From the NCBI GenBank assembly GCA_024803745.1, contig JANJXV010000025.1, positions 19,158,610 to 19,222,609 on the forward strand: a stretch of 64,000 nt of DNA. Reading direction: 5' to 3'. This document shows positions 36,518 through 45,925 of this stretch, one piece after another. Source of the DNA: Megascapheus bottae (lineage: Eukaryota; Chordata; Mammalia; Rodentia; Geomyidae). Position numbers and translations under genes: made by a program. Below the pieces are notes generated by a model. That model ran no database searches, was not told the origin of the DNA, and saw nothing but the letters and a program-made list of their open reading frames with translations. Positions within the stretch are counted from its first letter, which is position 1, and every line of letters starts with the position of its first letter.

Positions 36518-36665
36518 TGGATTTTAAAATTTTGCATTATTATTACTATTATAATCACTTATTAGTATTTGCAGTGTTGGAGATTGAATCCTTGTTTATG
36601 ATCATTGAGCTATTCTCTCAGGCTTGCTTATTTAAAAACAAAAAAACAAAAAAAAAAACAGCTAG

Positions 36666-36903
36666 GAAGCCGGGAATGGTGGCTCAAACATGTAATTCTA
36701 GCTATTCAGGAGGCTGAGATCTCAGGATCAAGGTTCAGAGCCATGCAGGGCACAAAAGGACCTAAGACTGTTCTCTCTAATTAACGTCTAGAAAACGGGA
36801 AGTGGGGCTTGGCTCAAGTGGTAGAGCTCTAGCCTTGAGAAAGTTTAAGGACAGTACCCAGGCCCTGAGTTCAAGCTCCAATACTGGCTAAAGAAAAAAA
36901 AAT
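36666..36903 (+). repeat. B1-dID SINE, young variant
   Basis: 'aagccgggaatggtggctca' start; the right half has the 'ggaagtggggcttggctcaa' signature; A-rich tail. Confidence 0.88.
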
Positions 36904-36998
36904 CCTAGAAACAAAGAAACAATGTGCTGATAAATAATTAGAAGAGAAGAATATAAACACATATAATTTGGGGGGTATATGTGTATGTGTCTGTAAAG

Positions 36999-37204
36999 TT
37001 GGGGTTCGGGTGCTGTCTCTGAGTTTTTTTGCTCAAGGCTGGCATTCTATCACTTAAGCCAGAGCTCTGCCTCCAGCTTTTTGGGTACTTAATTGAGGTA
37101 AGAGTCACATGGACTTTGCTGCCTGGGCTTGCTTCACACCGCCATCCTCAAATCAGAGCTTCTTGAGTAGTTAGGATTACAAGTGTGAGCCACTAGTGCC
37201 AGCT
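36999..37204 (-). repeat. B1-dID SINE
   Basis: Reverse copy from 'ttggggttcgggtgctgtct' to 'gtgtgagccactagtgcc'. Confidence 0.84.
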
Positions 37205-37245
37205 TGACAAGAGTACCTTTTAATTGAACCTCAAAAAACAGTAAG

Positions 37246-37658
37246 GTCGCATTTCATGAGGCAGCTAAGTTCAGAGACAGAGGCAGTCCGCATGAAGATG
37301 AGGAACAATCTCACCTAGCAGCGCAGATTGCATAGCTCGATTCTAGACTCCCTTTTACTCTGAAATATGATCACGTTCATAATCTATGTTGTATTCCCAA
37401 TTATGCTATATACCAAAAGCCCTGTTTTGAAGAGAAAGAATCCTTGCGCTGCAATACTGATTGAATAGGTGAGGGGGAAAAATCAACTCTCCTAAGCTTT
37501 AAATGTCTTCATGTAGCTGGGCACAGGGGCTCCCCGCCCTGTAATCCTAGTTACTCAGATCTGAAGACTGTGGTTCGAAGGCAGTCTGGGCAGGAAAGTC
37601 CCTGGAATTCTTATGTACAATTAACCTGGGAAAAGTCACAAGTGAAGCTGTGCCAGCC
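37246..37658 (-). repeat. Inverted duplication, arm 2
   Basis: Reverse complement of 32643-32998, 413 bp. It keeps a 63-bp segment (37389-37451) that is missing from arm 1. The right end breaks inside a SINE and abuts an unrelated IDL fragment at 37659. Confidence 0.92.
37515..37658 (+). repeat. B1-dID SINE truncated at the arm boundary
   Basis: Begins 'agctgggcacaggggctccc' and ends at 'gctgtgccagcc', where arm homology stops. The expected 'ttgagcaaaa' continuation, present in arm 1, is absent. Confidence 0.85.
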
Positions 37659-37760
37659 CCACTTCCGGCTTTTTTCTATATATGTGGTACCGAGGAATCG
37701 AACCCGGGTCTTTGTGCATGCTAGGCAAGCACTCTACCACTAGACCAAACTCCCGGCCCA
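37659..37760 (-). repeat. IDL SINE, left monomer part
   Basis: 'ccacttccggcttttttcta' to 'ccaaactcccggccca'; no right monomer. It is joined directly to the arm boundary. Confidence 0.88.
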
Positions 37761-37879
37761 ACACAGGTTAATTCTTCCAGGTGACAGATGAATTTAGGAA
37801 TACTCTATAATCTATTTGGAGCCACTCAAATGTGAGCCCCACTTGGCTAGCTCAGAGTAAAATAGGATAGATATGTTTA

Positions 37880-37967
37880 GCTATAGCTAGTAGCTCACAC
37901 CTGTAATCCTAGCTACTCATGAGATCTGAGGATTGCGGTTTATTGCCAGCTTGGGCAAGAAAAATAC
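37880..37967 (+). repeat. B1 half of a B1-dID SINE
   Basis: 'agtagctcacacctgtaatc' to 'gccagcttgggcaag'; no right monomer. Confidence 0.75.
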
Positions 37968-38027
37968 CTCCTGTACCCAAAGATACTATATTGTTTAGAC
38001 ATTTAATCTAGTGGCATATTTATTTAG

Positions 38028-38247
38028 TGTCAATGCTGGGGCTTAAACTCAAGGAATGGGTACTGTCCTGCTTTATTATTTTTTCTCAAGGCTAGTGTTT
38101 TACCATTTGAGCCGTATGTCGATTTCGGTATTTCTGAGAGTTAATTAGAGATAAGAGTCTCCTAGACTTCTCCACCAGACAGAGCCGGTTATCTTCACAT
38201 CTCAGTATACTGAGTAGGATTGTAAGTGTGAGACACAGCATCCACCT
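38028..38247 (-). repeat. B1-dID SINE
   Basis: Reverse copy, 'gtcaatgctggggcttaaac' to 'gtgagacacagcatccacc'. Confidence 0.82.
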
Positions 38248-38454
38248 GTAGTGGCATTTTAAATGAACTAAAAGGTGACAGTGTCTGGCAGGAGAGGTGC
38301 TTAATGGATACATCTTGAGCTGTCATTTCTGCTCTGCACAAATGCTTGGATTATTTCTATTATTTTGCCAAAATAGAAGACACTTTGGGAAGTTTGTTCC
38401 TTTCTAGTCATGTCTCTTCATCTTTATCTTCTTTTTACAACTAAATAGATAAAG

Positions 38455-38553
38455 GGAGGTGCCAGTGGCTCATGCCTGTAATCCTAAGTACTTGAAAGGC
38501 TGAGAATCGAAGGATTGTGGTTCAATGACCATCTGGGCAGAAAAAAAAAAAAT
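38455..38553 (+). repeat. B1 half with poly(A)
   Basis: 'ggtgccagtggctcatgcct' to 'accatctgggcag' and then an A12 tail. A monomeric B1-like copy. Confidence 0.78.
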
Positions 38554-38564
38554 TGAAGTACCTT

Positions 38565-38812
38565 TTACGACTTATACTGGATACAAGGACACATACTTAA
38601 GATACCTGGGAGGGTGACAGTGGAAAGATTGCAGATCCAGGCTAGCATGGGCACAGAAGATTCCATCTCTACCAAAGAAAGCTAGGTGTACTTGTGCTTG
38701 CCTGTCATCCCAGCAAAAATGGGAAGGGTAGACTAGGTGGATCGTGGTTCAGGCAAGATCCTATGGGTAGACTAGGTGGATCGTGGTTCAGGCAAGATCC
38801 TATCTCAAAAAC
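38565..38812 (+). repeat. Older B1-type SINE with internal tandem duplication
   Basis: 'gctaggtgtacttgtgcttg' and 'gcctgtcatcccagc' mark a second B1-like half. A perfect 39-bp duplication lies at 38726-38803. Confidence 0.6.
38726..38803 (+). repeat. Perfect 39-bp tandem duplication
   Basis: Units 38726-38764 and 38765-38803 are identical ('gggtagactagg...atcctat'). Confidence 0.96.
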
Positions 38813-38818
38813 AATCGG

Positions 38819-39023
38819 GGGGCCAGAAGCGTGGCCTAGTGGGAGAGTGCTCACCTAGCATGCACAAAGCTCTAGGTTCGATTCCTCAGTACCACATACT
38901 CAGAAAAAGCCAGAAGTGGTCTGTGGCTCAAGTGGCAGAGCACTAGCCTTGAGCAAAAGTGTCCAAGGATAGTGTCCAGGCCCTGAGTTCAAACCCCAAG
39001 AATGGCAAAAAAAAAAAAAAATC
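38819..39023 (+). repeat. IDL SINE
   Basis: 'ggccagaagcgtggcctagt' start, intact box B 'aggttcgattcctc', 14-A tail. Right monomer ends 'gttcaaaccccaagaatggc'. Confidence 0.91.
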
Positions 39024-39024
39024 A

Positions 39025-39105
39025 GGGCTGAAGGTATGGCTTGGTAGTGGAAAACTCAGCAAGCAATGAGGTCTTGAGTTCAAGCCTGAGAACTTCCAAT
39101 AAACA
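39025..39105 (+). repeat. Older ID-like monomer
   Basis: 'gggctgaaggtatggcttgg' and 'aggtcttgagttcaagcctg', matching the right half of the older Castorimorpha-type family. Confidence 0.5.
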
Positions 39106-39157
39106 CACAGTAAGAAGTATAAGCAAACAAGTCCTTTAGCAAAGAAAAAGTGAGCTG

Positions 39158-39323
39158 GACACAAGCCCAGGCAGAAAAATCCATGAGACTATTATCTCCG
39201 TTAACCAGCAAAAATGCCAGAATTGGAGCTATGGCTCAAGTGGTAGAGCACCACCTTTGTGTGATGGAGCTAAGGGGGCAGCTCTTACAGGCCCTGAGTT
39301 CAAGCCCCAGTACCAGCACAAGC
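39158..39323 (+). repeat. B1-dID SINE, 5' truncated
   Basis: Starts near 'caagcccaggcagaaaaatc'. The right half contains an extra 'tgtgatggagctaaggggg' segment. Confidence 0.78.
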
Positions 39324-39342
39324 AATAAATAGCTAGCATTCT

Positions 39343-39370
39343 CCCTCCTCCTCCTCCTCCTTCTTCTTCT
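39343..39370 (+). repeat. (CTC)n(TTC)n repeat
   Basis: Short pyrimidine triplet run next to the tail of the reverse SINE at 39371. Confidence 0.88.
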
Positions 39371-39584
39371 GGCTTGAACTCTGGGACTAGGCGCTGTCCC
39401 TGAGCTCTTCAGCTCAAGCACACCATCCTAACACTTGAGTCATAGTGCCACTTATCATTTTCTGGTGGTTAATTGGACATAAGAGTCTCATGGACTTTAG
39501 TGCCCAGGCTGGCTTTGAACTGCAATCCTCAGATCCTGGCCTCCTAAGTAGCTAGGATTACAGGCGTGAGCCACTAGCACCCAG
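39371..39584 (-). repeat. B1-dID SINE
   Basis: Reverse copy with a complete B1 half 'tacaggcgtgagccactagc'. Confidence 0.86.
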
Positions 39585-39880
39585 CTTTGTAGTTTGCATT
39601 CTTAAAGTTAATATTGCAAAGATAGGTTGAATGGATAGTTTAAGGCATACAACATCAACTCAGTGCCCTTACTGACTCAAGCCCAGATGTTATTCAGATT
39701 TCATCATTTTTCCTTTAATGTTTTTTGTCTTTCTCATATTTCTACCCAGAATCTTACATTCACTCAATCCTCATATATCCTTAGTCACCTCTAGTCTTTG
39801 ATAGTTTCTCAGACCTTCCTTATTAATTTTTGTCTTGACAATTTTAAGAAATTATTTTCAGTATTATTATTATTATTTGT

Positions 39881-40098
39881 TTGCTGGTCCTGAGGTGTGA
39901 ATTTAAGGCCACCCAAGCTTCTTTTGCTCAAGGTTAACAGCTCTACCACTTGAGCCACAGATCCATTTCTGGATTCCTTGGTAGTTAATTGGAGGTAAGA
40001 GTCTTGTGGACTTTCCTGCGTGGATTGGCTTTGAACCATGATCCTCAGATCTCAGCCTCCTGAGTAGCTGGGATCACACCTGTAAGGTGCCTAGCTTG
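39881..40098 (-). repeat. B1-dID SINE
   Basis: Reverse copy; 'gctctaccacttgagccaca' and 'tcagatctcagcctcctgag' are intact, but the extreme B1 end is mutated. Confidence 0.85.
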
Positions 40099-40402
40099 AG
40101 GAATTATTTTCTTCAGGAAGTTTGTAGGATGTTCCTCAACTGGGGTTTTTCTGGTGATTTTCTCATGCTTTGATGATAGTGGGGTTTTAGAAGAAGAAGA
40201 CTAGAGACATTGCATAACACCAGGAAGTGCAATTCTAGATATCCATAGGAATTATGCTGAGTATACCAAATCTGATTGTTCAGTTATGATTATGATGGTG
40301 TCTGCTAGGCTTTACTGTGCTAGAGTTACTCCTTTTTTTCCCTCTTCCATTCCTAGAATCTTCTCAAATTCTTTCTTTCTTTTACATTTATTTATTTAAT
40401 TT

Positions 40403-40635
40403 TTGCACTGGTCCTGGGGCTTGAACTCAGGGCCTAGATGCTGTCCCTGAACTTTTGTGCTCTGGGGTAGTACTCTAGCACTTGAGACACAGCTCCTCTT
40501 CTGACTTCTTAGGTGCTTAATTGGAGAAAAGAGTCTCATGGACTTTTCTGTCCAGGCTGGCCTTAAATCACAGTCCTTAGATCTCAGCCCCCTGAGTAGC
40601 TAGGATTATAAATGTGAGCCACCAGAACTCAGCTC
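40403..40635 (-). repeat. B1-dID SINE
   Basis: Reverse copy from 'tggtcctggggcttgaactc' to 'gtgagccaccagaactcagc'. Confidence 0.86.
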
Positions 40636-40641
40636 AAATTC

Positions 40642-40834
40642 TTTTTTTTTTTTTTTGCCAGTTCTGGGGCTTGAACTCAAGGCCTAGGCACTGTCCCTGA
40701 GATTCTTTTGCTCAAGGCTAGCACTCTGCCATTTGAGCCACTCCTGTAGCTTTTTCTGTCTATGTGGTACTGAGTTACCCAGGGCTTTATACATGCTAGG
40801 CGAGCACTTTACCAAGGATCTACATTTCCAGCCT
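40642..40834 (-). repeat. IDL SINE, older and diverged
   Basis: 'tgccagttctggggcttgaa' at the tail end. Box B is degraded ('gagttacccagggctttata'). Confidence 0.8.
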
Positions 40835-40938
40835 GACACTGCTTATTCTACCTAGAATTGCTTTGGCTATTCTAGGTTTTTTGTTGTTCCATATGAATTT
40901 TTGGATTGCACTGGCAAGACCCAAAAATCAAACAGAGA

Positions 40939-41135
40939 GGCCTGGAGTTTGACCTAGTGGCAGAGTGGTTGTTGCCTGGCATGCACAAAGACTGGGGTTC
41001 GATTCCTTGGTACCACATACATAGAAAAAAGCTGGAAATGGTGCTGAGGCTCAAGTGGTAGAGCTCTAGCCTTGAAAAAGTCCAAGGACAGGGCTCAGTC
41101 CCTGAGCTCAAGCCCAGGACTGGCAAAAAAAAAAA
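40939..41135 (+). repeat. IDL SINE, young subfamily
   Basis: 'ggcctggagtttgacctagt' start with a 'gttgttgcct' expansion after box A; poly(A) tail. Confidence 0.92.
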
Positions 41136-41208
41136 TCAGAGATGGAAACTGGTATGGAGGAGGAAGAATACTTGGAAATGAGGGTCAAGGGTTCAAAAGA
41201 AGATTTAA

Positions 41209-41378
41209 GCCTGGTTCATATGGCTCATGCCTATCATCCAGGTTGGCTTGGGCAAAATGAAAAACTCTATATGAAAACTAAGGAGAATTAAAAAATAAAA
41301 ATAAGGAGAACAATGGCTCAAGCAGCAGAGTGCCTGTCTACCAAGTTTGAGGCCCTGAATTCAAATGGCAGTATGACA
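41209..41378 (+). repeat. Older Castorimorpha-type B1-dID SINE
   Basis: 'cctggttcatatggctcatg' and 'agtgcctgtctaccaagttt' plus 'gaggccctgaattcaaatgg' fit the older consensus. Confidence 0.55.
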
Positions 41379-41494
41379 AAGGGGGAGAAAAAAAAGAAAT
41401 GTATTCTTTTCAGTTAAGTCTTCCTGTGAACACAAGTATGTTCTTGGAGTTTCATAACCCGCTCTGGTTCCATGCCAGGGAATGGCACCATTTT

Positions 41495-41665
41495 TTTTTT
41501 TTTTTGCCAGTCATGGGGTTTGAACTCAGGGCCTGAGCACTGTCCTTGGACTTTTTTCCTCAAAACTAGTGCTCTACCACTTGAGCCACAGCACCACTCC
41601 CAGCTTTTTTTCTATGTATGTGGTACCGAGGAATGGAATCCCACTAGGCCAAACTCCCAGCTCCA
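41495..41665 (-). repeat. IDL SINE with 14-bp target-site duplication
   Basis: Reverse copy lacking part of its left monomer ('ggaatggaatcccactaggc'). 'aatggcaccatttt' flanks it at 41481-41494 and 41666-41679. Confidence 0.93.
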
Positions 41666-41807
41666 AATGGCACCATTTTCATGTCCCTCTCTGGGTTCAT
41701 TTTTCTCCTAGCATTTGTCACTAACATACATTTCAGTCATTTGTTTTCCCCATCAGAATATAATTGCATGAGGACAGGAATTTTCTATTATGCTTATTGA
41801 GAAATAG

Positions 41808-42212
41808 CTGCTTGTTTTAGTTAGCTTTCCATTGTCCTAACAAAATTATCTGAGAACAAAATAACTTACAAGGAGAGGAGGGTGTTTATCTTGGCTCATA
41901 GTTTCAGAAGTTTCAGTCAGTGGTTAGTTGGCCAGTTTATATTTTGGACTGTGGTGAGGCACAACACCGTGGAAGGTAATGTGTAACAGTGGAAAGTTGA
42001 TTGTGTTGTGGTGTCCACGAGGCAAAGAGAGTAAGAGTCCCAAAAGCCTTTCAGGGGTATGCCCCCCCCAAGGACCTAACTCCCTCCCACAAGGTCCCAC
42101 CACTAAATGTTTCTATAACCTTCCAATAACATCCCAGTAAACCTGGATTGGCAGCCAAGCCTTTAGCACACATGGTGTATGAGGAACATTTTGGCTCTAA
42201 TCCATAACATCC
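41808..42212 (-). mobile_element. MaLR-like LTR (old)
   Basis: 'tccattgtcctaacaaaatt', 'aacttacaaggagaggaggg', 'ttatcttggctcatagtttc' and 'aactccctcccacaaggtcc' follow the minus-strand pattern of mammalian MaLR LTRs (MST/MLT type). No internal coding remnant seen. Subfamily uncertain. Confidence 0.5.
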
Positions 42213-43317
42213 TTGGAATAGGAAAATACAAGTGAACACAGGCTTTTTACTTTAGTCAATTTGTATTTTGGTCACAGAAATCCATCAGCTATTGCCTGAG
42301 TGACTACTTGACTTGCATCCATTGTTGAAAAAGTAAAAAAGAAAGTACTATATGCAGAATCTTTAAGACTACTTATAATATCATACTGAACACTAAAGTA
42401 CCTTAAATTTAGACAATGGAGCTTATTCTTGTTGGCTAATAGATCAAAAGTGGCATTTTATTTATGATCAGTGTGGAATGGTCTTATATTATTTGTGTCT
42501 ATGACATTTCTTGCAATGAGAATTAAGAACTTTTTGGAAAAACCTTGCTCAAATCCAGCAAGGCTAACATTTCTTACTATGCAAAGGCTTTGAAAAGCTG
42601 AAATGTGATTATACTGGCTATGCAAATATGAGGAAAGAACGAATATTAAGAAAAACTCAGAGTATGCATGTAAAATTGGCAAATGGAGTTGGTTTTTCCC
42701 ATGATACTATGAATAAAAAGCCTTTTTTTTTCAAATCATAGGTCCATAGCAAAATTTCTAGTTTTGTGGTTTATTTTCTCAAATAATAGAAAATGAATTT
42801 TCAAGTAAAACTACATGGGGACTTTGGGTGAATGGTTTATTTTTCAGAGGTTCACTTCAGACTGGAGTGCAGGTTGAAAGGGGCAGAATACCTGGTGGAT
42901 ATGACTAAATGAATTTCTACCTAAGCTATTATGCTGCAATAGCTAAAAGGTAATCACTTATTTCCTATAATGGCTTTTCAAATTAAATATAAAACCTAGG
43001 CAGAGAAAGTTATTCAGAAAAAAAAATCTTGGTATTATAGCGAAAAATTACCAACATTTACTTTTCAATATGATTTTTCTCCCTTCTCAAAATAAAGAGT
43101 TGTATCTTCAGGGGAAACTGGGCTCCTTCCCAGAATGAAGTTGCAGAAAATCAATCCCCAGAGGTAATGCTGATGTGGGTACCCTCGTTAGAAACGGATA
43201 ATGGACCAACTTACAAACTGCCACTTGTAAACAACCTTCTATATGGGCCACAGGTTACACACGTTAAGACATGAAGTAACAACCACCAAGGATGTGTCTG
43301 TATCCCTACTTATTCAC
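42213..43317. other. Intergenic, SINE-free, no gene seen
   Basis: 1.1 kb of AT-rich DNA upstream of the MAP2K5 CpG island. No exon recognised. Confidence 0.4.
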
Positions 43318-43488
43318 GGGGCCGATCTCTTGGGGACTGTGGTTCGAATCCAGCCTTGGCAGGGAAGTCCCCGAAGCTCTTATCTCCAATGAACCTGCAA
43401 GAAGTGGAGATGTCACTCAAGCGGTAGAGTGAAAAAGCTTAAGGAAGACAGTGGAGACCTGAGTTCAAGTCCCAGTACCGGCACAAAA
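43318..43488 (+). repeat. B1-dID SINE, 5' truncated
   Basis: 'gactgtggttcgaatccagc' in the B1 half and 'cactcaagcggtagagtg' in the right half. CpG-containing, near the island. Confidence 0.8.
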
Positions 43489-43640
43489 CAACAAAACCCC
43501 ACCTATACGACAAACAAAAATACCACCGTGTGCAGCGACTTTGCCATCTGATTGCCTAACGTGCAATTTAGTTGAAAATACATGTAATAGGTTAGGCACT
43601 ACGGCCCGGCTCAAACTCGGGTCCTCCGGCTCGGCGGGCA

Positions 43641-43694
43641 GGCTCGGCCCCGCCCCCTTGGGGGCGTGGCTCGACCCCGCCCTCTTAGGGGCGT
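43641..43694 (+). repeat. Two 27-bp GC-box units in tandem
   Basis: Units 43641-43667 and 43668-43694 match at 23 of 27 positions. Each is a small palindrome in which 'ccccgccc' faces '(g)ggggcgtgg', so the pair holds four GC boxes in alternating orientation. Confidence 0.85.
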
Positions 43695-43721
43695 GGCCAC
43701 ACGCCTTCGCTGCCCGCTTCC

Positions 43722-43732
43722 AACATGGCGCC
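43722..43732 (+). promoter_or_regulatory. MAP2K5: YY1-type site
   Basis: AACATGGCGCC fits the AANATGGCGNC consensus. Its sense orientation in a TATA-less island suggests a start-site-proximal element. The ATG within it is out of frame with the kinase. Confidence 0.6.
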
Positions 43733-44226
43733 CAGGGAGGCGGGTCCCCGCTGGTCGGTTCCCGGGGTTCCGGCGCCGCGCGTTTTGGTTCCGGAGTAAC
43801 AGTGTGCCGCCGCCGCCACCTTCCTCCTCCTCCTCCTCACGCCGCTCTTACCGGCTCGGGGGCTCGCGTTCCGGGTGGGCAGCCCGGAGTCGGTCCGCCC
43901 CGCGCCCTCCGGCTCCAGGTGGGGCGGAGCGGGGACTCCGTTTCCCACCCCCGACCCCTGCTGCCGTGGTCGCGTCGGCCTTCCCGGGAGCGGGGCGGCC
44001 CGGGACCCCTTCCGGTCGGCGAGCCCCTGAGGAGGGCCGGACACCTGCTGCCGCGCCTCCGCTCGCGCCCGCCGGGCCTGCGGAGCGCCGCCCGCCCCCG
44101 ACCTCCGCGGGTTCCCCTGAGGTGTCGGCTCCGGGCCCGCCCGCCCCCCGTGGAGCCCGTCGTGAGCAGGGCCCCGTGGGTGCGCCCCCCCCCCCCGCCT
44201 CAGGATGTGAGCGCCTCTCCCCTGGG

Positions 44227-44361
44227 ATGCGGTGGCGGGCCCTCGGCCCCTTCGGTGCCATGGAGAGCCAGGTGCTGGTGATTCGCATCAAGATCCCCAA
44301 TAGCGGCGCGGTGGACTGGACGGTGCACGCCGGGCCGCAGCTGCTGTTCAGGGACGTGCTG
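44227..44361 (+). CDS. MAP2K5: MAP2K5 (MEK5) exon 1
   Basis: Forty-five codons, MRWRALGPFGAMESQVLVIR...GPQLLFRDVL, ending at a 'ctg|gtgagt' donor in phase 0. MEK5 is the dual-specificity kinase that phosphorylates and activates ERK5 (MAPK7), downstream of MEKK2/3. The block from about residue 16 begins its PB1 domain, which binds MEKK2/3 and ERK5. Only the first strands of the domain lie here, and the kinase domain is outside the window. The start is the first ATG of a frame that is open but ATG-free for 187 codons upstream. A second ATG at codon 12 (44260) has a strong 'gccATGg' context, so leaky initiation is possible. Apart from Leu2Arg- and Trp/Leu-type changes in the first 10 residues, it matches the human protein as I remember it. 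Confidence 0.95.
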
Positions 44362-44937
44362 GTGAGTGTCGGAGCTGGCCGCAGGGCGCGTGGGAGCGGG
44401 GGCCCTCGAGCGCTGGCGGCCGGGCTGCCGGGGGTGCCGGCAGGGCCGTCTCCCGTCCCGCCTTTCTTCATCTACTGAAACCTGGCGCTGGGTGCCGGGC
44501 CCTGGGGTGACAGATAAGACGCGCCGAGCCCCTGTCCTCAGGAAACGCACGCGCAGCAGACGAGCATCCGGGGCTCCGGGGCGCCACTGCCCCCGGCTCC
44601 CCTCCAGATGTGCTTTTCAACTTCCTCTGACCTGGGCGACCTGCTGGAGAAAGAGACCCGAGACAGCTTCAGCTCGCCATGTGTGAACAGACGTAAACAT
44701 GTCACTGAGGGGAAGAAGAAGGAAAACCACCACACGTGACCTCTTCTTGGACAACAGCAACCAAGTTTCAGAGACTCTAGAAGGAACCTGCGAATCTTAA
44801 AATTGATCCTTCGGAACACTCAGAAGGGAAGGGAATGTTAGAGTCAGGGGTAACTGTTGGTGTCTTGTTCTTTAGCTCCTGTATTCTTTTTTGCAGGCAG
44901 GTACTGCCTGAATTTTTATTTTATTTTATTTTATTTT

Positions 44938-45126
44938 TTTGTGTGCTAGTATGGGTGTTGAAGTCAGGGCTCTGGTGTTCTTGCATAGGTTTTGTTGGTT
45001 TGTTTTCTCAAGGCTGGCATTCTGTCATTTAAGCCACAGGTCTACATCTGCCTTTTTTCTGGTTAAAGAGCCTCTTGAATTTGTCTTCCCAGCCTCTAGA
45101 GTAATAGACATGAGCCACTGGTGCCT
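44938..45126 (-). repeat. B1-dID SINE, diverged
   Basis: Reverse copy: 'tttctcaaggctggcattct' in the right half and 'agacatgagccactggtgcc' at the B1 end, with an internal deletion. Confidence 0.75.
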
Positions 45127-45378
45127 CCTTCAAACTTCCTTACTCAAATTTCTTACTGTATATTTTTTTCCCTTCATGTTGCAGCCCCCTTACATGTTTG
45201 CAGTCCTCATTTGCTGTAGATAGTTATGTGGTGCCCATTTTAGGTACGGAATAACATTGGAAGGTTGAAATGGTCATACCTAGAAGAGATGTTTCTTGTT
45301 GCAAGAGATAGATGTACAGTGGAGGCCCTTACCTGCAAGATAAGAAGGGGGCTGAGTGGCAGCTTTGGAAAATATGTG

Positions 45379-45614
45379 CCTCCTTTTCTCCTTCCTTCCC
45401 TTCTTCCTCCCCTCTTTCTTTCTCTCTCTCCTTCCTTCCCACTGTCCCTTCCTCCCTTCTTTCCCTTCCTTCCCTTCTTTTTCTCCCTTCTCTCCCTCCC
45501 TCCCTCTTCTTCCTTCCCCCCTCCTTCCTTCTTTCCCTCCCTTCTTTCCTTTCCTCCTTCCCTTCCTCCTTCCTTCCCTCCTTCCTTCCTTCCTCCTTCC
45601 TTCCCTTCCTCTTT

Positions 45615-45682
<68 letters not shown>

Positions 45683-45703
45683 TTCCTTTTCCTTTCTTTC
45701 CTT
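45379..45703 (+). repeat. Polypyrimidine (CTTT/CCTT/CT)n tract
   Basis: C/T only from 45379 to 45440 and from 45445 to 45703 (259 nt uninterrupted), ending in (CT)n. It abuts the tail of the reverse SINE at 45704. Long reading frames on both strands are low-complexity artefacts. Confidence 0.96.
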
Positions 45704-45925
45704 GTGCCAGTACTGGAGCTGGAATACAGGCCTTGTTGCTCTTGCTTGGGTTTTTCACTCAGCACTGGTGAGTACCACTAGCCACACCTCTACTTCTGGC
45801 TTTTGGTTGGGTGATGGGAACTAACCTCTCACAAACTTTTCTGCTTGGGCCGGCTTTGAACTGTGTGCTCTTCAGATCTCAGCCTGCTGAGTATGTAGTT
45901 TTATAGAACCACCAGTGTTCAGCTT
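45704..45925 (-). repeat. B1-dID SINE, diverged
   Basis: 'gtgccagtactggagctgga' at the tail end and 'tcagatctcagcctgctgag' in the B1 half. Confidence 0.78.

Larger units (their letters stand above)
43590..44640 (+). promoter_or_regulatory. MAP2K5: CpG island promoter of MAP2K5
   Basis: An abrupt GC- and CpG-rich block surrounds exon 1. It has GC boxes at 43650-43694, a YY1-type AACATGGCGCC at 43722-43732 and a pyrimidine/GCC-rich 5' UTR-like stretch. No TATA box is visible. Transcription probably starts near the YY1 site, as in many TATA-less promoters (inference). Confidence 0.8.

Noticed and set aside
43666..44226. N-terminal extension of MAP2K5 by 187 codons
   Set aside because: The frame is open but contains no ATG, only a GTG at its start, and the extension is low-complexity.
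43541..44281. Several 100-250-codon frames in the MAP2K5 CpG island
   Set aside because: GC-rich promoter and 5' UTR sequence with Pro/Arg/Ala bias. Only the frame from 44227 matches a known protein.
45240..45824. Leu/Ser/Pro-rich and Arg/Glu/Lys-rich frames over 140 codons
   Set aside because: They translate a polypyrimidine tract in all frames.
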